Assembly (NCBI GenBank): GCA_002389665.1
Contig: DGNO01000006.1
Location: 366,594-406,352, forward strand
From: Rhodobiaceae bacterium UBA4490
GTDB lineage: Bacteria > Pseudomonadota > Alphaproteobacteria > Parvibaculales > Parvibaculaceae
Direction of reading: 5' to 3'
Length of the DNA stretch: 39,759 nucleotides
The translations under genes were made by a program, and so were the position numbers. Positions 8,937 to 17,585 of this stretch are shown here, piece by piece. The notes beneath the pieces are model-generated. The model did not search any database. It saw nothing but the letters and a program-made list of their open reading frames with translations, and had not been told where the DNA came from. Numbering within the stretch: the stretch's first letter is position 1; each line of letters starts with the position of its first letter.

Positions 8937-8971
8937 TTGCACGGACCTCAAATTGAACCATATGGTTTAAT
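8937..8971 (+). promoter_or_regulatory. Candidate iorAB promoter overlapped by a 20-bp palindromic operator
   Basis: TTGCAC (8937-8942), an 18-base spacer and TATGGT (8961-8966) make a plausible promoter. The -10 lies inside ATTGAACCAT (8952-8961) / ATGGTTTAAT (8962-8971), a palindrome with 9 of 10 positions matching around AACCATATGGTT. A repressor of TetR type would block the promoter from such a site; the regulator itself is not in the window. Confidence 0.45.
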
Positions 8972-9079
8972 CAGGAACAGCCCCCGCGAGGCCGCGCTGC
9001 GTTATGTCAGGCGCCGGCCAGCGCGCGGCGGGCTTGCGCGGGCTATATGCCCGCAGCTACCGGACGGGGAGAGGACCTC

Positions 9080-9535
9080 ATGATTTCTTTGCAAGTAAAT
9101 GGCGAGTGGCGCGAGCTCGATGTCGAGCCCGATATGCCGCTGCTCTGGGCGATCCGCGATGAGCTGGGGCTCACGGGAACGAAATTCGGCTGCGGCGTTG
9201 CCGCCTGCGGCGCCTGCACGGTGCAGGTGGATGGCGTGGCGCAGCGCTCCTGCGTGCTGCCGGTCGGCGCGGTGGAAGGCGCCTCGGTGCGCACCGTGGA
9301 AAATCTCGGCACTGCCGATAATCTTTCCGCGCTGCAGGCAGCCTGGATCAAACATCAGGTGCCGCAATGCGGTTATTGCCAGTCCGGCATGCTGATGGCC
9401 GCCGATGCGCTGCTCACCGAGAACCCCAATCCGAGCGATGCGGATATCGATGCGGCCATGACGAATATCTGCCGCTGCGGCACCTATCAGCGGGTGCGCG
9501 CGGCCATTCACGACGCGGCGAAAGCCAAGGCATAA
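9080..9535 (+). CDS. iorA: Isoquinoline 1-oxidoreductase-type small subunit, 2Fe-2S
   Basis: A 151-residue two-cluster iron-sulfur subunit of the xanthine oxidase family of molybdenum hydroxylases. The plant-type 2Fe-2S motif is [12 protein letters not shown] plus a later SC; the second cluster is carried by CGYCQSGM and CRCGTY. It passes electrons from the molybdenum subunit encoded 11 bases downstream. The ATG at 9080 follows GGGGAGAGGACC and starts directly with the ferredoxin fold; the open frame upstream is not family-like. It has no signal peptide, so if the partner is exported by Tat this subunit would travel with it. The real substrate is unknown: IorAB relatives oxidise N-heterocycles or aldehydes. 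Confidence 0.9.
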   Translation: MISLQVNGEWRELDVEPDMPLLWAIRDELGLTGTKFGCGVAACGACTVQVDGVAQRSCVLPVGAVEGASVRTVENLGTADNLSALQAAWIKHQVPQCGYCQSGMLMAADALLTENPNPSDADIDAAMTNICRCGTYQRVRAAIHDAAKAKA

Positions 9536-9546
9536 GGGAGAGGCAG

Positions 9547-11772
9547 ATGAAACGACCATCAAGACGTCAATTTCTCATCGGCGGCGGCGCGGTTGGCGGC
9601 GGCCTGCTTCTCGGTTACGGCCTGCTCTCGCCGGAGCGGCGCGAAGTGGCGGGTGGCATCATCGGCGGGGAAGGCGCGCAGCTGACGACCTGGGTGCGCA
9701 TCCATCCCGACAACACCGTCACCTTCTATGTGCCCCACGGCGAAATGGGCCAGGGCGTCCACACCGCGCTGCCCATGATGGCGGCCGAAGAAATGGAAGC
9801 CGACTGGGACCTCGTGCGCATGGAACAGGCGCCTGCAACCCCCACTTTCGCCAATGGCCCGCTCGGCAAAGGCTATCTGACGAATGGCGGCGGCGTGCCT
9901 TCAGCGCTCAACGGCACGGCGAATTTCGCTTTCTATAAACTCGCCGAGCTGATGAACCTGCAGATCACCGGCGGCTCGACGGCGGTGCGCTTTACGGGCC
10001 AGTTCGGCATGCGCGTGACGGGGGCCGCGGCAAAGGAAATGCTGATCAAGGCCGCCGCGAAAAAATGGGGCGTGGCGGAAAGCGAATGCACCGCGCGCCT
10101 TTCCCATGTGCTGCATGAAGCCTCGGGGCAGAAAGCGACTTTCGGCGAGCTTGCCGAACTTGCCGCCGAGTTCTCGCCTTCCGCCAATCCGGTGCTGAAA
10201 GACAAGAAAGATTACACGATCGTCGGTACCGCGAAGCAGCGCTTCGACATTCCGGCGAAAGTGACGGGCGAAAGCATGTACGGCATCGACGTCAAAGTGC
10301 CGGGCATGCTTTATGCCGCTATCAAGCAGGTGCCGGTAATCGGCGGCAGCGTCGCCCGCGTCAACGATAGCGAAGCCTTGGCGGCGCGCGGCGTGCGCGC
10401 CGTGGTGACGCTGGAAGACGGCGTCGCCGTGGTGGCAGACAATACCTGGCGGGCGAAACAGGCGCTCGATCTTCTGGAAGTCGAATTCGCTGACGGCGGC
10501 AATGGCCATGTCTCGAGCGACAGCATTTTCGCGCAGTTCGACAAAGCGCTGGCTGAAAACGAAGGCGAGGAAGACGTGGAGAAGGGCGAGGGTGCAGCTG
10601 CGCTTGCCGGCGCCCAGACCGTGGTCGAGGCCGACTACCGCGTACCCTTCCTTGCCCATGCCACGATGGAGCCGATGAACTGCACCGTGCGCATCGAGAA
10701 CGGCAAGTGCGATGTCTGGATCGGCACGCAGGACGGGCTCGGCACGCGCGCCGTGGCGGCGGAAGCGGCCGGCATGAGCGATGACGATGTCACCGTTCAC
10801 ACGCTGATGATGGGCGGCGGTTTCGGGCGGCGCTCGCCCGGCTCGCCCAACCACATCATTCAGGCGGTGAAGATCGCCAAGGAAGTTGGCGCGCCGGTCA
10901 AACTGACCTGGAGCCGCGAAGACGACATGCAGCATGATTATTACCGCCCGGCGGTTTCCGCGCGCATGTCTGCAGGCTTCGATGAGGAAGGCAACCTCAC
11001 CACCTGGGTCAACCGCTATATCCGCAAAGACGAACCGGCGGAGGCAAGCCACATTCCTTACGCAGTGGCGAACCAGTCCATCCGCTATGTGGAAAGCGAA
11101 GTGCATATCCCTTACGGGCCGTGGCGCTCGGTGGCGCATACGCAGCACACGTTCTTCAATGAGAGCTTCACGGACGAGCTTGCTCATGCGGCAGGCAAGG
11201 ACCCTTATCAGTTCCGCCGCGATCTTTTGAAGGATCAGCCGCGTCACCTCGCGGTGCTGGACCTTGCCGCCAAGAAAGCCAATTGGGGCGGCCCGCTGCC
11301 CGAAGGTCATGCACGGGGTATTGCCGTTCAGGAAAGCTTCCAGACCATTGTGGCGGAAGTCGTGGAAGTCTCGCTCGATGAGAACGGCCGTCCGCGTGTG
11401 CACAATGTGACGGCGGCGGTCGATTGCGGCGAGGTGATCAATACCGACACCGCCCGCGCGCAGGTGGAAAGCGGAATCATTTACGGCCTGACCGCCGCGC
11501 TTTACGGCGAGATCACGGTCGAGAACGGCGCCGTCGTCGAGGAGAACTTCCCCGATTATGAAATGGTGCGCCTGGCGAACACGCCGAAGATGGATGTGCA
11601 TTTCATCGAATCGGGCGCCAAGCTCGGCGGGCTGGGCGAGCCCGGTACACCGCCGGTTGCCCCGGCGCTGGCCAATGCGCTCTTTTCTCTGACGGGCCAG
11701 CGCATCCGCTCGCTGCCCTTGAAGAACCACGAGTTCTCCCGCTCGAACCGGCTGGCGCAAGCAGCCGACTGA
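9547..11772 (+). CDS. iorB: Isoquinoline 1-oxidoreductase-type large molybdopterin subunit
   Basis: A 741-residue molybdenum-cofactor subunit. The N-terminus is a Tat-type signal (SRRQFLIGGG followed by a glycine-rich hydrophobic run), suggesting export of the folded enzyme. Family signatures include HGEMGQGV, MGGGFGRRS for cofactor binding, and GGLGEPGTPP near the C-terminus with the catalytic glutamate (Glu698). The start at 9547 is preceded by AAGGGAGAGG; the longer upstream frame overlaps iorA and is not coding. It forms a two-gene operon with iorA. No cytochrome c electron-acceptor gene and no XdhC-type maturation factor is next to it. Substrate is not predictable from sequence alone. 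Confidence 0.9.
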   Translation: MKRPSRRQFLIGGGAVGGGLLLGYGLLSPERREVAGGIIGGEGAQLTTWVRIHPDNTVTFYVPHGEMGQGVHTALPMMAAEEMEADWDLVRMEQAPATPTFANGPLGKGYLTNGGGVPSALNGTANFAFYKLAELMNLQITGGSTAVRFTGQFGMRVTGAAAKEMLIKAAAKKWGVAESECTARLSHVLHEASGQKATFGELAELAAEFSPSANPVLKDKKDYTIVGTAKQRFDIPAKVTGESMYGIDVKVPGMLYAAIKQVPVIGGSVARVNDSEALAARGVRAVVTLEDGVAVVADNTWRAKQALDLLEVEFADGGNGHVSSDSIFAQFDKALAENEGEEDVEKGEGAAALAGAQTVVEADYRVPFLAHATMEPMNCTVRIENGKCDVWIGTQDGLGTRAVAAEAAGMSDDDVTVHTLMMGGGFGRRSPGSPNHIIQAVKIAKEVGAPVKLTWSREDDMQHDYYRPAVSARMSAGFDEEGNLTTWVNRYIRKDEPAEASHIPYAVANQSIRYVESEVHIPYGPWRSVAHTQHTFFNESFTDELAHAAGKDPYQFRRDLLKDQPRHLAVLDLAAKKANWGGPLPEGHARGIAVQESFQTIVAEVVEVSLDENGRPRVHNVTAAVDCGEVINTDTARAQVESGIIYGLTAALYGEITVENGAVVEENFPDYEMVRLANTPKMDVHFIESGAKLGGLGEPGTPPVAPALANALFSLTGQRIRSLPLKNHEFSRSNRLAQAAD

Positions 11773-11793
11773 GCGCTCGGGAAAGCAAGACAA

Positions 11794-11832
11794 ACGCGGC
11801 CTCCGCCTTTACCGGCGGGGGCCGTTTCTTTT
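11794..11832 (+). terminator. Terminator of iorAB
   Basis: CGGCCTCCGCC (11797-11807), loop of six, GGCGGGGGCCG (11814-11824), then TTTCTTTT. One G-T pair in an 11-bp stem. It abuts the stop of the convergent gene at 11831. Confidence 0.8.
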
Positions 11833-13177
11833 AGGTAAGGTGCTTATGAGCGGGACGGGCGGCTTCAAGTGATTTGCGCAGCTCGCTCAGCCGTTGCAGA
11901 AGATCGTCCGTATCCGAGCTTTCGGCGAAGTATGTTTCAAGACTGCTTTCGATCTTGTTGGCCTGTGCGCTCAGCACCTGCCAGTGCTCATCCGTGCGGA
12001 TGAATTCCCCAAGCCGCGTGATGGACTCGATAAGCCGCAGCGTGACTGCCACATTGTCCCGTGCCGCCTGGCGGATTTCATTGAAGGCGCAGTCGATAAA
12101 GCCTTCGAAGGAAACGATGTCGCGCCAGAGCCGCGGCATGTTTTCCTTGTCGCAAAGAAGGGGCGCGGGCGCCTCGCCCTGCATGGCGCGGGCGGAAGCT
12201 GCCGTCAGCCAATCGATACAGGCAATTGCCGTGCGCGGATCGTTGATGCCGGGAGAAAGCGCCCGGAGCGCGATTTCGACAAGGGCGGTCACCGCAAATT
12301 CGATATCCTGCGCCGCGCTGCGCTTGGGGCCGAGCACCAAAGCGGCGCGGATCTTCTCGTGATCGCCTTCTTCGATCGCAGGGCCGCCATAGGCGATGGT
12401 GCTGCCCGCAACGATATAATGGCCCGGCCTGTAAAGAAGCCGGATGAAACTGTCACGCTTTTCCGCGAGCTCGGCGAGCGGTCCGGGGCTCAGCGTTTGC
12501 ACATAGCCGGACTTTTCCGCTTTGACGGGATGGGGCGCAAGATCGCTTAAGGCCTTCAGCGTTTCTTCTTGCCTGGCGCGGGCCGCGCTGCGGCTTTCTT
12601 CATCGCTTTCTTCCGGAAAGGCGCGCGGCATGGCGTTTAACAGATCATCGGCCACGGAGAAAATCACCCAGTCCGCCTGAATGATGATGGCGACATGGTG
12701 GATGAAGGCGATAAGGAGCCCGAAACAGAAAAGCGTGCCGAGAATGGCGAAATGCAGAGAAAGCACGGGGACGAAAGCCTCTTCCCCGCCCGCGACCGAG
12801 CGCAGCACGATCAGCGCATAAGAAAATGTGCTGACATAACTGCCAAGAGTGAACTGCACCAGCCGGTCGGAAATGAACTTGCCGATGAGCCGCGGCCCGA
12901 GCTGGGAAGAGGCCATGGTCAGCGTCACAAGGGTGAGGGAGAAGACAAGGCTCGTGACGGTGATAAGCGAACCGGCGATGGTGGATAAAATGGCCCGCGC
13001 CCCGTCCGCATCCACATCGAAAAAGGGAAGCGGGCTGAGAAAGGCCGCGCCGAGCCCGGCATGATCCGCCCAAAGCGTCATGCCTGCCATGAAAAGCGCA
13101 AAGAGCCACATCAGCGACGGCGTGAACCAGAAACTGTTGAGCGCCTGATATTTGAAATAGCGAAGGTGGCTGAGCAT
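11831..13177 (-). CDS. DUF2254 family inner-membrane protein
   Basis: A 448-residue membrane protein. Four hydrophobic segments lie in the first 180 residues (FWFTPSLMWLFALFMAGMTL; the stretch around ILSTIAGSLITVTSLVFSLT; around LGSYVSTFSYALIVL; and ILGTLFCFGLLIAFIHH). A soluble C-terminal half follows, including INDPRTAI and a final helical part rich in charged residues. This arrangement and the segment SLTLVTLTMASSQLGPRL are typical of DUF2254, whose function is not known. It is convergent with iorB and its last codons abut that gene's terminator. The next gene upstream on its strand ends about 110 bases away behind a terminator, so it is probably expressed alone. Confidence 0.85.
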   Translation of the reverse strand: MLSHLRYFKYQALNSFWFTPSLMWLFALFMAGMTLWADHAGLGAAFLSPLPFFDVDADGARAILSTIAGSLITVTSLVFSLTLVTLTMASSQLGPRLIGKFISDRLVQFTLGSYVSTFSYALIVLRSVAGGEEAFVPVLSLHFAILGTLFCFGLLIAFIHHVAIIIQADWVIFSVADDLLNAMPRAFPEESDEESRSAARARQEETLKALSDLAPHPVKAEKSGYVQTLSPGPLAELAEKRDSFIRLLYRPGHYIVAGSTIAYGGPAIEEGDHEKIRAALVLGPKRSAAQDIEFAVTALVEIALRALSPGINDPRTAIACIDWLTAASARAMQGEAPAPLLCDKENMPRLWRDIVSFEGFIDCAFNEIRQAARDNVAVTLRLIESITRLGEFIRTDEHWQVLSAQANKIESSLETYFAESSDTDDLLQRLSELRKSLEAARPAHKHLT

Positions 13178-13236
13178 GATCTCTCCCTTGAGCTCAGCTT
13201 AGCGGGCAGGAGCGGCGGCAGGAAGAGAGGCGGGCA

Positions 13237-13266
13237 AAAGAAAAGGGACGGCCAAGCCGTCCCTCA
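13237..13266 (-). terminator. Terminator of the ferredoxin gene
   Basis: On the minus strand GGGACGGC, loop TTG, GCCGTCCC, then TTTTCTTTT (plus-strand stem arms 13245-13252 and 13256-13263). A textbook hairpin 25 bases past the ferredoxin stop. Confidence 0.9.
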
Positions 13267-13289
13267 TCCAAACCGTGCGCGTTAAGGCC

Positions 13290-13610
13290 TTAGTGCTGGG
13301 AGGCGGGCATGGAAACCCGGATACCCTCCAGCGCGTCCGTCACTTCGATCTGACAGGCAAGACGCGAGTTCTCTTTGCTGTGGTCGCAGAAGTCGAGCAT
13401 GGTCTCTTCCATGTCTTCTTTTGCCGGCAGCTTGGCGGCCCATTCTTCCGGCACATAGATCATGCAGGTCGCGCAGGCGCAGGCGCCGCCGCAATCCGCG
13501 TCGATGCCGGGAACGAGATGTTTCGTGGCCGCTTCCATGAGGTTGGTGCCGTTTTCCGCATCCACTTCATGTTCGGTGCCGTCATGCTCGATGAAAACAA
13601 CCTTGGTCAT
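13290..13610 (-). CDS. Adrenodoxin-type 2Fe-2S ferredoxin
   Basis: A 106-residue ferredoxin. The ligands follow the adrenodoxin/putidaredoxin pattern: Cys40, Cys46 and Cys49 in CGGACACATC and Cys86 in LACQIEV. Such ferredoxins shuttle electrons from an FAD reductase to cytochrome P450s, Rieske oxygenases or iron-sulfur assembly. The reductase gene 70 bases upstream on the same strand is the natural partner. No Isc or Hsc genes are nearby, so a role in oxygenase electron supply is more likely than Fe-S cluster assembly, but no oxygenase lies in the window. Confidence 0.92.
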   Translation of the reverse strand: MTKVVFIEHDGTEHEVDAENGTNLMEAATKHLVPGIDADCGGACACATCMIYVPEEWAAKLPAKEDMEETMLDFCDHSKENSRLACQIEVTDALEGIRVSMPASQH

Positions 13611-13680
13611 AGATACTCCGTCTTCAGATGTCTGCCCCGGTCGGTGTTGACGGGCAGCTCCCGTTAAGGCCGCGCGGCGT

Positions 13681-14913
13681 TCATATCGCGAAGGCGGCCA
13701 TTTCCTTCATGTTGATGTTTTCGTCCCTCAGCTTCTCCGCCGGGATGGAAACACCTTTGGCGATGAGCTGTTTGGACATCATGAATTCCGGCGCGCGGTT
13801 GATCGCATCGACGGCGATAAGCCGGCCTTCCTTCAGATAAAAGACCGCGAAAGAGCGCCCCTCATCCGGATTGCCGCGCACCACGGCCTGGTCGTAGCCG
13901 GCGGACAGTCCGACGATCTGAAGTTTCAGGTCATATTGATCGGACCAGAACCAGGGGATCTGCGCGTAAGGTTTTTCCTTGCCGCAAATGGCCGCCGCCG
14001 CCGTCTTTGCCTGCTCGAGCGCGTTATGCACGCTTTCAAGGCGCAGCCTTTCGCCCAGAAGCGGGTTGGGATGGTTCGTGCAATCGCCTGCCGCATAAAT
14101 ATCGGGATCGGAGGTGCGGCAGCATTCATCGACCGCAATGCCGTTTTCCACTTCAAGATTGGCTTCGACGGCAAGTTCCACATTGGGCAGAATGCCGACG
14201 CCGACCACCACGAAATCCGCCTCATGGGCGGTGCCGTCCGCGCAGGTGACTTTCGTGAGCTGGCCGTTCTTGCCTTCAAAGCCCGAAACCGCTGCGCCCG
14301 TGAGGATCTTCACGCCTTCTTCTTTATGCACGCGCTCGTAAAAGCGCGAGACGATGGGATCGACGACGCGGGCCATGACCATGGGCGCCATTTCCAGCAC
14401 GGTGACATCGATGCCGTGTTTGGCGGCAACGGCGGCTACTTCAAGGCCGATATACCCGCCGCCGACGATGACGCATTTGCCGCCCTTGTTGAAATAGGAT
14501 TGGATCCCTTCGACATCGCCGACATTGCGCAGATAGAAGACGCCCTCAAGGTCGAAGCCCGGCAGGTTGAGCTCGCGCACGCGGCTGCCGGTCGTCAAAA
14601 GCAGTTTGGAATAGGTGAGCGTTTCGCCCTGGTCCGTGTGAACGGTTTTGGTCTTCCGGTCGATTTCCGTCACCCGTGTGCCGAGCTTCACGGTGATGTT
14701 TTCTTTTTCGTAAAATTCCGGCGGTTTGAAATAGACCCGGTCGATGCCGATTTCCCCGGCGAGGAACTTCTTGGAAAGCGGCGGGCGCTGATAGGGAATG
14801 TAGGGCTCGTTGCCGATCATCGTGATCGCGCCCTCATAGCCTTCCTGGCGCAGGCTCGCCGCTGCCTGTCCGGCCGCATGGCCCGCGCCCACAATCACCA
14901 CATGATCGCTCAT
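13681..14913 (-). CDS. FAD-dependent ferredoxin reductase (putidaredoxin reductase type)
   Basis: A 410-residue NAD(P)H:ferredoxin reductase. It has an N-terminal FAD-binding fold (IVGAGHAAGQAAASL), a central NAD-binding fold (VIVGGGYIGLEVAAVAAKHG), the flavin-binding segment IYAAGDCTNHPN, and the short C-terminal domain typical of putidaredoxin, rhodocoxin and rubredoxin reductases. It would take electrons from NADH and reduce the 2Fe-2S ferredoxin encoded next downstream. The start at 14913 begins MSDHVVIVGAG directly, with AAAGGGAGCG upstream. Two inverted repeats lie in the intergenic space before it (14992-15026). Confidence 0.92.
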   Translation of the reverse strand: MSDHVVIVGAGHAAGQAAASLRQEGYEGAITMIGNEPYIPYQRPPLSKKFLAGEIGIDRVYFKPPEFYEKENITVKLGTRVTEIDRKTKTVHTDQGETLTYSKLLLTTGSRVRELNLPGFDLEGVFYLRNVGDVEGIQSYFNKGGKCVIVGGGYIGLEVAAVAAKHGIDVTVLEMAPMVMARVVDPIVSRFYERVHKEEGVKILTGAAVSGFEGKNGQLTKVTCADGTAHEADFVVVGVGILPNVELAVEANLEVENGIAVDECCRTSDPDIYAAGDCTNHPNPLLGERLRLESVHNALEQAKTAAAAICGKEKPYAQIPWFWSDQYDLKLQIVGLSAGYDQAVVRGNPDEGRSFAVFYLKEGRLIAVDAINRAPEFMMSKQLIAKGVSIPAEKLRDENINMKEMAAFAI

Positions 14914-14991
14914 TGCCGCTCGCTCCCTTTCCGGCGCCTTTTGAGGCTGCCCATGACGTTCTACCCCGCTTTTCTTGCGATTCTTCTAAAA

Positions 14992-15026
14992 ATGACGGGG
15001 GCGTCATGTTTTGTGTCCGTAACATG
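14992..15026. promoter_or_regulatory. Two adjoining inverted repeats between the reductase gene and tsaE
   Basis: ATGACG (14992-14997) - GGGG - CGTCAT (15002-15007), overlapping CATGTT (15005-15010) - 10 bases - AACATG (15021-15026). They sit 80-110 bases before the reductase start on the minus strand and could be operator sites. No regulator gene is adjacent. Confidence 0.3.
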
Positions 15027-15200
15027 CCGCCTCGCCCCGCCCAAATCAACCCCAGAGTCACCAGGAGAAATGCAGCGGGGGTCGCAATGCGGAGTCTTTC
15101 AACGCATTCTAGCCCAACCCGGGCGGAAAAGCCCGTAAAAGCGCGGTTTGCCGGGGCACATCCGGTTGTGGGCGCTTATGGGGCAGCGTAAAACGGAGCC

Positions 15201-15728
15201 ATGATGGATGAGCAGGTGATTCTGCCCGATATGACAGGCGCTTACGAGGTGGCGCTGCCGGATGAGGCAGCCACCAGAGCGCTCGGCCATGAGCTGGCGG
15301 GGCTCGTGCAGCCGGGCGATCTCATCGCGCTCTGGGGGGATCTTGGCATGGGCAAGTCCGTGCTCGCCCGTGCGCTCATTCAAGAAGCCCAGCGCCTGGC
15401 AGGCGGGGAGGCGGAAGACGTGCCGAGCCCGACTTTCACCCTTGTCCAGACTTATGAGGCAGGCGGTCTCAGCCTTGCTCATTTCGACCTTTACCGGATC
15501 GGCGCGTCGGAAGAGATTTACGAACTCGGCCTCGACGAGGCGCTGGAAACGGGCGCCGCGCTCATCGAATGGCCGGGACGGCTCGAAGATTTGCTGCCTG
15601 AAGAAAGGCTCGACATCCTGATCGAAGAACGGGACAAGGAGCGGGCCGCGCGCCTCAAGGGCCCGGCGCGGCTCATCGAGGGGGTGCGCGCTGCGCTTGG
15701 CGAAAAACGACCCGCAGGAGAAAAATAA
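15201..15728 (+). CDS. tsaE: tRNA t6A biosynthesis ATPase TsaE
   Basis: A 175-residue P-loop ATPase needed, with TsaB, TsaC and TsaD, for the N6-threonylcarbamoyl modification of A37 in ANN-decoding tRNAs. The Walker A motif is GDLGMGKS (the family more often has GDLGAGKT), followed by the TsaE signature SPTFTLVQTYE and HFDLYRI. The C-terminus is longer than in E. coli. A second ATG at 15204 is equally possible as start. It heads a plus-strand run with amgK 3 bases and murU further downstream, and this order is usual in alphaproteobacteria. Confidence 0.95.
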   Translation: MMDEQVILPDMTGAYEVALPDEAATRALGHELAGLVQPGDLIALWGDLGMGKSVLARALIQEAQRLAGGEAEDVPSPTFTLVQTYEAGGLSLAHFDLYRIGASEEIYELGLDEALETGAALIEWPGRLEDLLPEERLDILIEERDKERAARLKGPARLIEGVRAALGEKRPAGEK

Positions 15729-15731
15729 GAA

Positions 15732-16844
15732 ATGGCCGAGGAGCGGGAAAAGAAGATTGCGGCTTTCCTGGAGAAAGCCGGTTGGGGTACGGCCGCGCGC
15801 GCGCCGCTGGCGTGCGATGCCTCGACCCGCGCTTATGAGCGCCTGTCTGGCCCTGAAGGGCGCGCCGTGCTGATGAACGCCCCGGCAGGTCCCGACGGGC
15901 CGCCGCTCGAAGGCAGCCGCAAAGCCTATTCCGCTATTGCTCATCTCGCCGAAGATTGCCGCCCCTTCGTGGCGGTGGGCGAGCATTTGCGTACGCTCGG
16001 TCTTTCCGCGCCGCGTCTGCTTGCCCATGACATGGAGGCGGGGCTGCTGCTTCTGGAAGACCTCGGCGATGATCTTTATGGGAAAGCCATTGAGACGGGC
16101 AAGGCGGGCGACGGCACGCCGCTCGATGCGCTTTACCGCGCCGCCATCGACGCGCTTCTTCTTCTGCATCAGGCAGGCACACCCGCTGCCCTGCCGCTGC
16201 CGGATGGCAGCACCTACAAAGTGCCGTCTTACGATGAAGCCGCGCTTGCCATCGAAACCGAGCTTCTGACCGACTGGTATATCCCGGTGAAAAAAGGCGC
16301 GGAACTGGCGGTGGAGGAAAAAGACATCTACCGCGCGCTTTGGAAAAAGCTTTTTCCGGAAACCCAATGCGGCGCGCCTGTTCTGGTGCTGCGCGATTAC
16401 CACTCGCCCAATTTGCTTTGGCTTGGGGAACGAGAAGGGCCGGCGCGGGCCGGCATGCTCGATTATCAGGACGCGCAGGTGGGTTCGCGCGCCTATGATC
16501 TTGTCTCGCTTTTGCAGGATGCGCGCAAAGACGTGCCCGAGGTGCGAGAGGAAGAGATGCTGGCCTATTACATTGAAAAGGCGCGCGCGGGCGAAGCGGA
16601 TTTCGATGAAACAGCTTTCCGCGCTGCCTATGCGGTGCTGGGCGCGCAGCGCAATGCCAAGATCATGGGGATTTTCGTCCGGCTGTGGAGAAGGGACGGC
16701 AAGCCCGGCTATCTGGCTCATCTGCCGCGCGTTTCCGCCTATCTCGAGCGGGATTTGCGCCACCCGGTCTTGAGCGAGATGAAGGCTTGGCTCGACACGC
16801 ATGTGCCCGCGGCGCTGCGGAAAGAAATTCTGCAGACGGAGTAA
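15732..16844 (+). CDS. amgK: Anomeric sugar kinase AmgK (aminoglycoside phosphotransferase family)
   Basis: A 370-residue kinase-like protein of the APH fold. The catalytic and metal-binding motifs are LRDYHSPNLLWL and MLDYQDAQVGSRAYDL. AmgK phosphorylates N-acetylmuramate (and GlcNAc) at the anomeric carbon for peptidoglycan recycling; the next gene encodes the matching uridylyltransferase MurU, so the pair by-passes de novo UDP-MurNAc synthesis and confers intrinsic fosfomycin tolerance in pseudomonads. The start at 15732 follows CAGGAGAAAA, 3 bases after the tsaE stop. Three bases separate it from murU. Confidence 0.88.
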   Translation: MAEEREKKIAAFLEKAGWGTAARAPLACDASTRAYERLSGPEGRAVLMNAPAGPDGPPLEGSRKAYSAIAHLAEDCRPFVAVGEHLRTLGLSAPRLLAHDMEAGLLLLEDLGDDLYGKAIETGKAGDGTPLDALYRAAIDALLLLHQAGTPAALPLPDGSTYKVPSYDEAALAIETELLTDWYIPVKKGAELAVEEKDIYRALWKKLFPETQCGAPVLVLRDYHSPNLLWLGEREGPARAGMLDYQDAQVGSRAYDLVSLLQDARKDVPEVREEEMLAYYIEKARAGEADFDETAFRAAYAVLGAQRNAKIMGIFVRLWRRDGKPGYLAHLPRVSAYLERDLRHPVLSEMKAWLDTHVPAALRKEILQTE

Positions 16845-16847
16845 GAG

Positions 16848-17561
16848 ATGAGCGACATCAGCCGCGCGATGATCATGGCGGCGGGCATGGGAAACCGTAT
16901 GCGCCCGCTGACCGATAAAATGCCGAAGCCGCTCGTGCCCTTTCTCGGCAAACCGCTGATCGATCATGCGCTGGATAAGCTCGCCGCCGCAGGCGTGAGC
17001 GATGTCATCGTCAACCTCCACTATAAAGCGGAGATGCTGGAGGCCCATTTGAAGGGGCGCGCCCGCCCGCGCATTCAATTTTCGGATGAAAGAGACAAGC
17101 TGCTCGACACGGGCGGGGGCCTGAAAAAGGCGCGCCCGCTACTGGGCGAGGCGCCCATCTTCGTCATGAATTCCGACACGGTCTGGGCCGAAGGCATGAG
17201 CCCCGTTCTGGACCGCATGAAAGCCTTTTGGGACGCAGAAGAGATGGACGCGCTCTTGATGATGGCGCCCGCCGTCACCACGATCGGCGAGTGCCGGCGC
17301 GGCGATTTTATGATGGACGGGCTCGGCCGGCTGACGCGGCGGCGCGAGGCCCATGTCGCGCCTTTCATGTTTGCGGGCGTGCAGATTTTCCATCCCCGCC
17401 TTTTGGAGGGCGCGCCGGAAGGGGCCTTCTCCACCAATATTCTTTGGGATAAGGCAGCCGAAGAAGGCCGTCTCTTCGGCCTGCGCCTTGACGGGGTATG
17501 GATGCATGTCGGCACGCCCGGCGATCTTGCCGAGGCGGAAGCCTTCATGCGCGACCTTTAG
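16848..17561 (+). CDS. murU: N-acetylmuramate-1-phosphate uridylyltransferase MurU
   Basis: A 237-residue nucleotidyltransferase. The N-terminal signature MIMAAGMGNRMRPLTDKMPK is the nucleotide-binding loop of sugar-phosphate nucleotidyltransferases; NSDTVW is the metal-binding aspartate motif. It converts MurNAc-1-phosphate and UTP to UDP-MurNAc, using the product of AmgK. Linkage to amgK supports MurU over a general glucose-1-phosphate enzyme. Co-transcription from tsaE is likely. Confidence 0.88.
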   Translation: MSDISRAMIMAAGMGNRMRPLTDKMPKPLVPFLGKPLIDHALDKLAAAGVSDVIVNLHYKAEMLEAHLKGRARPRIQFSDERDKLLDTGGGLKKARPLLGEAPIFVMNSDTVWAEGMSPVLDRMKAFWDAEEMDALLMMAPAVTTIGECRRGDFMMDGLGRLTRRREAHVAPFMFAGVQIFHPRLLEGAPEGAFSTNILWDKAAEEGRLFGLRLDGVWMHVGTPGDLAEAEAFMRDL

Positions 17562-17585
17562 GCCCGTCCGCGTTAGACTGGCACC

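Noticed and set aside
9002..9562. 186-codon minus-strand frame opposite iorA
   Set aside because: It lies entirely opposite the two-cluster ferredoxin gene with no family match.
9901..11793. 630-codon open frame antisense to iorB
   Set aside because: Same reason; it covers the molybdopterin gene in the opposite direction and has no family motifs.
15099..17078. 659-codon open frame antisense to tsaE, amgK and murU
   Set aside because: It spans three real genes on the other strand and shows no domain.
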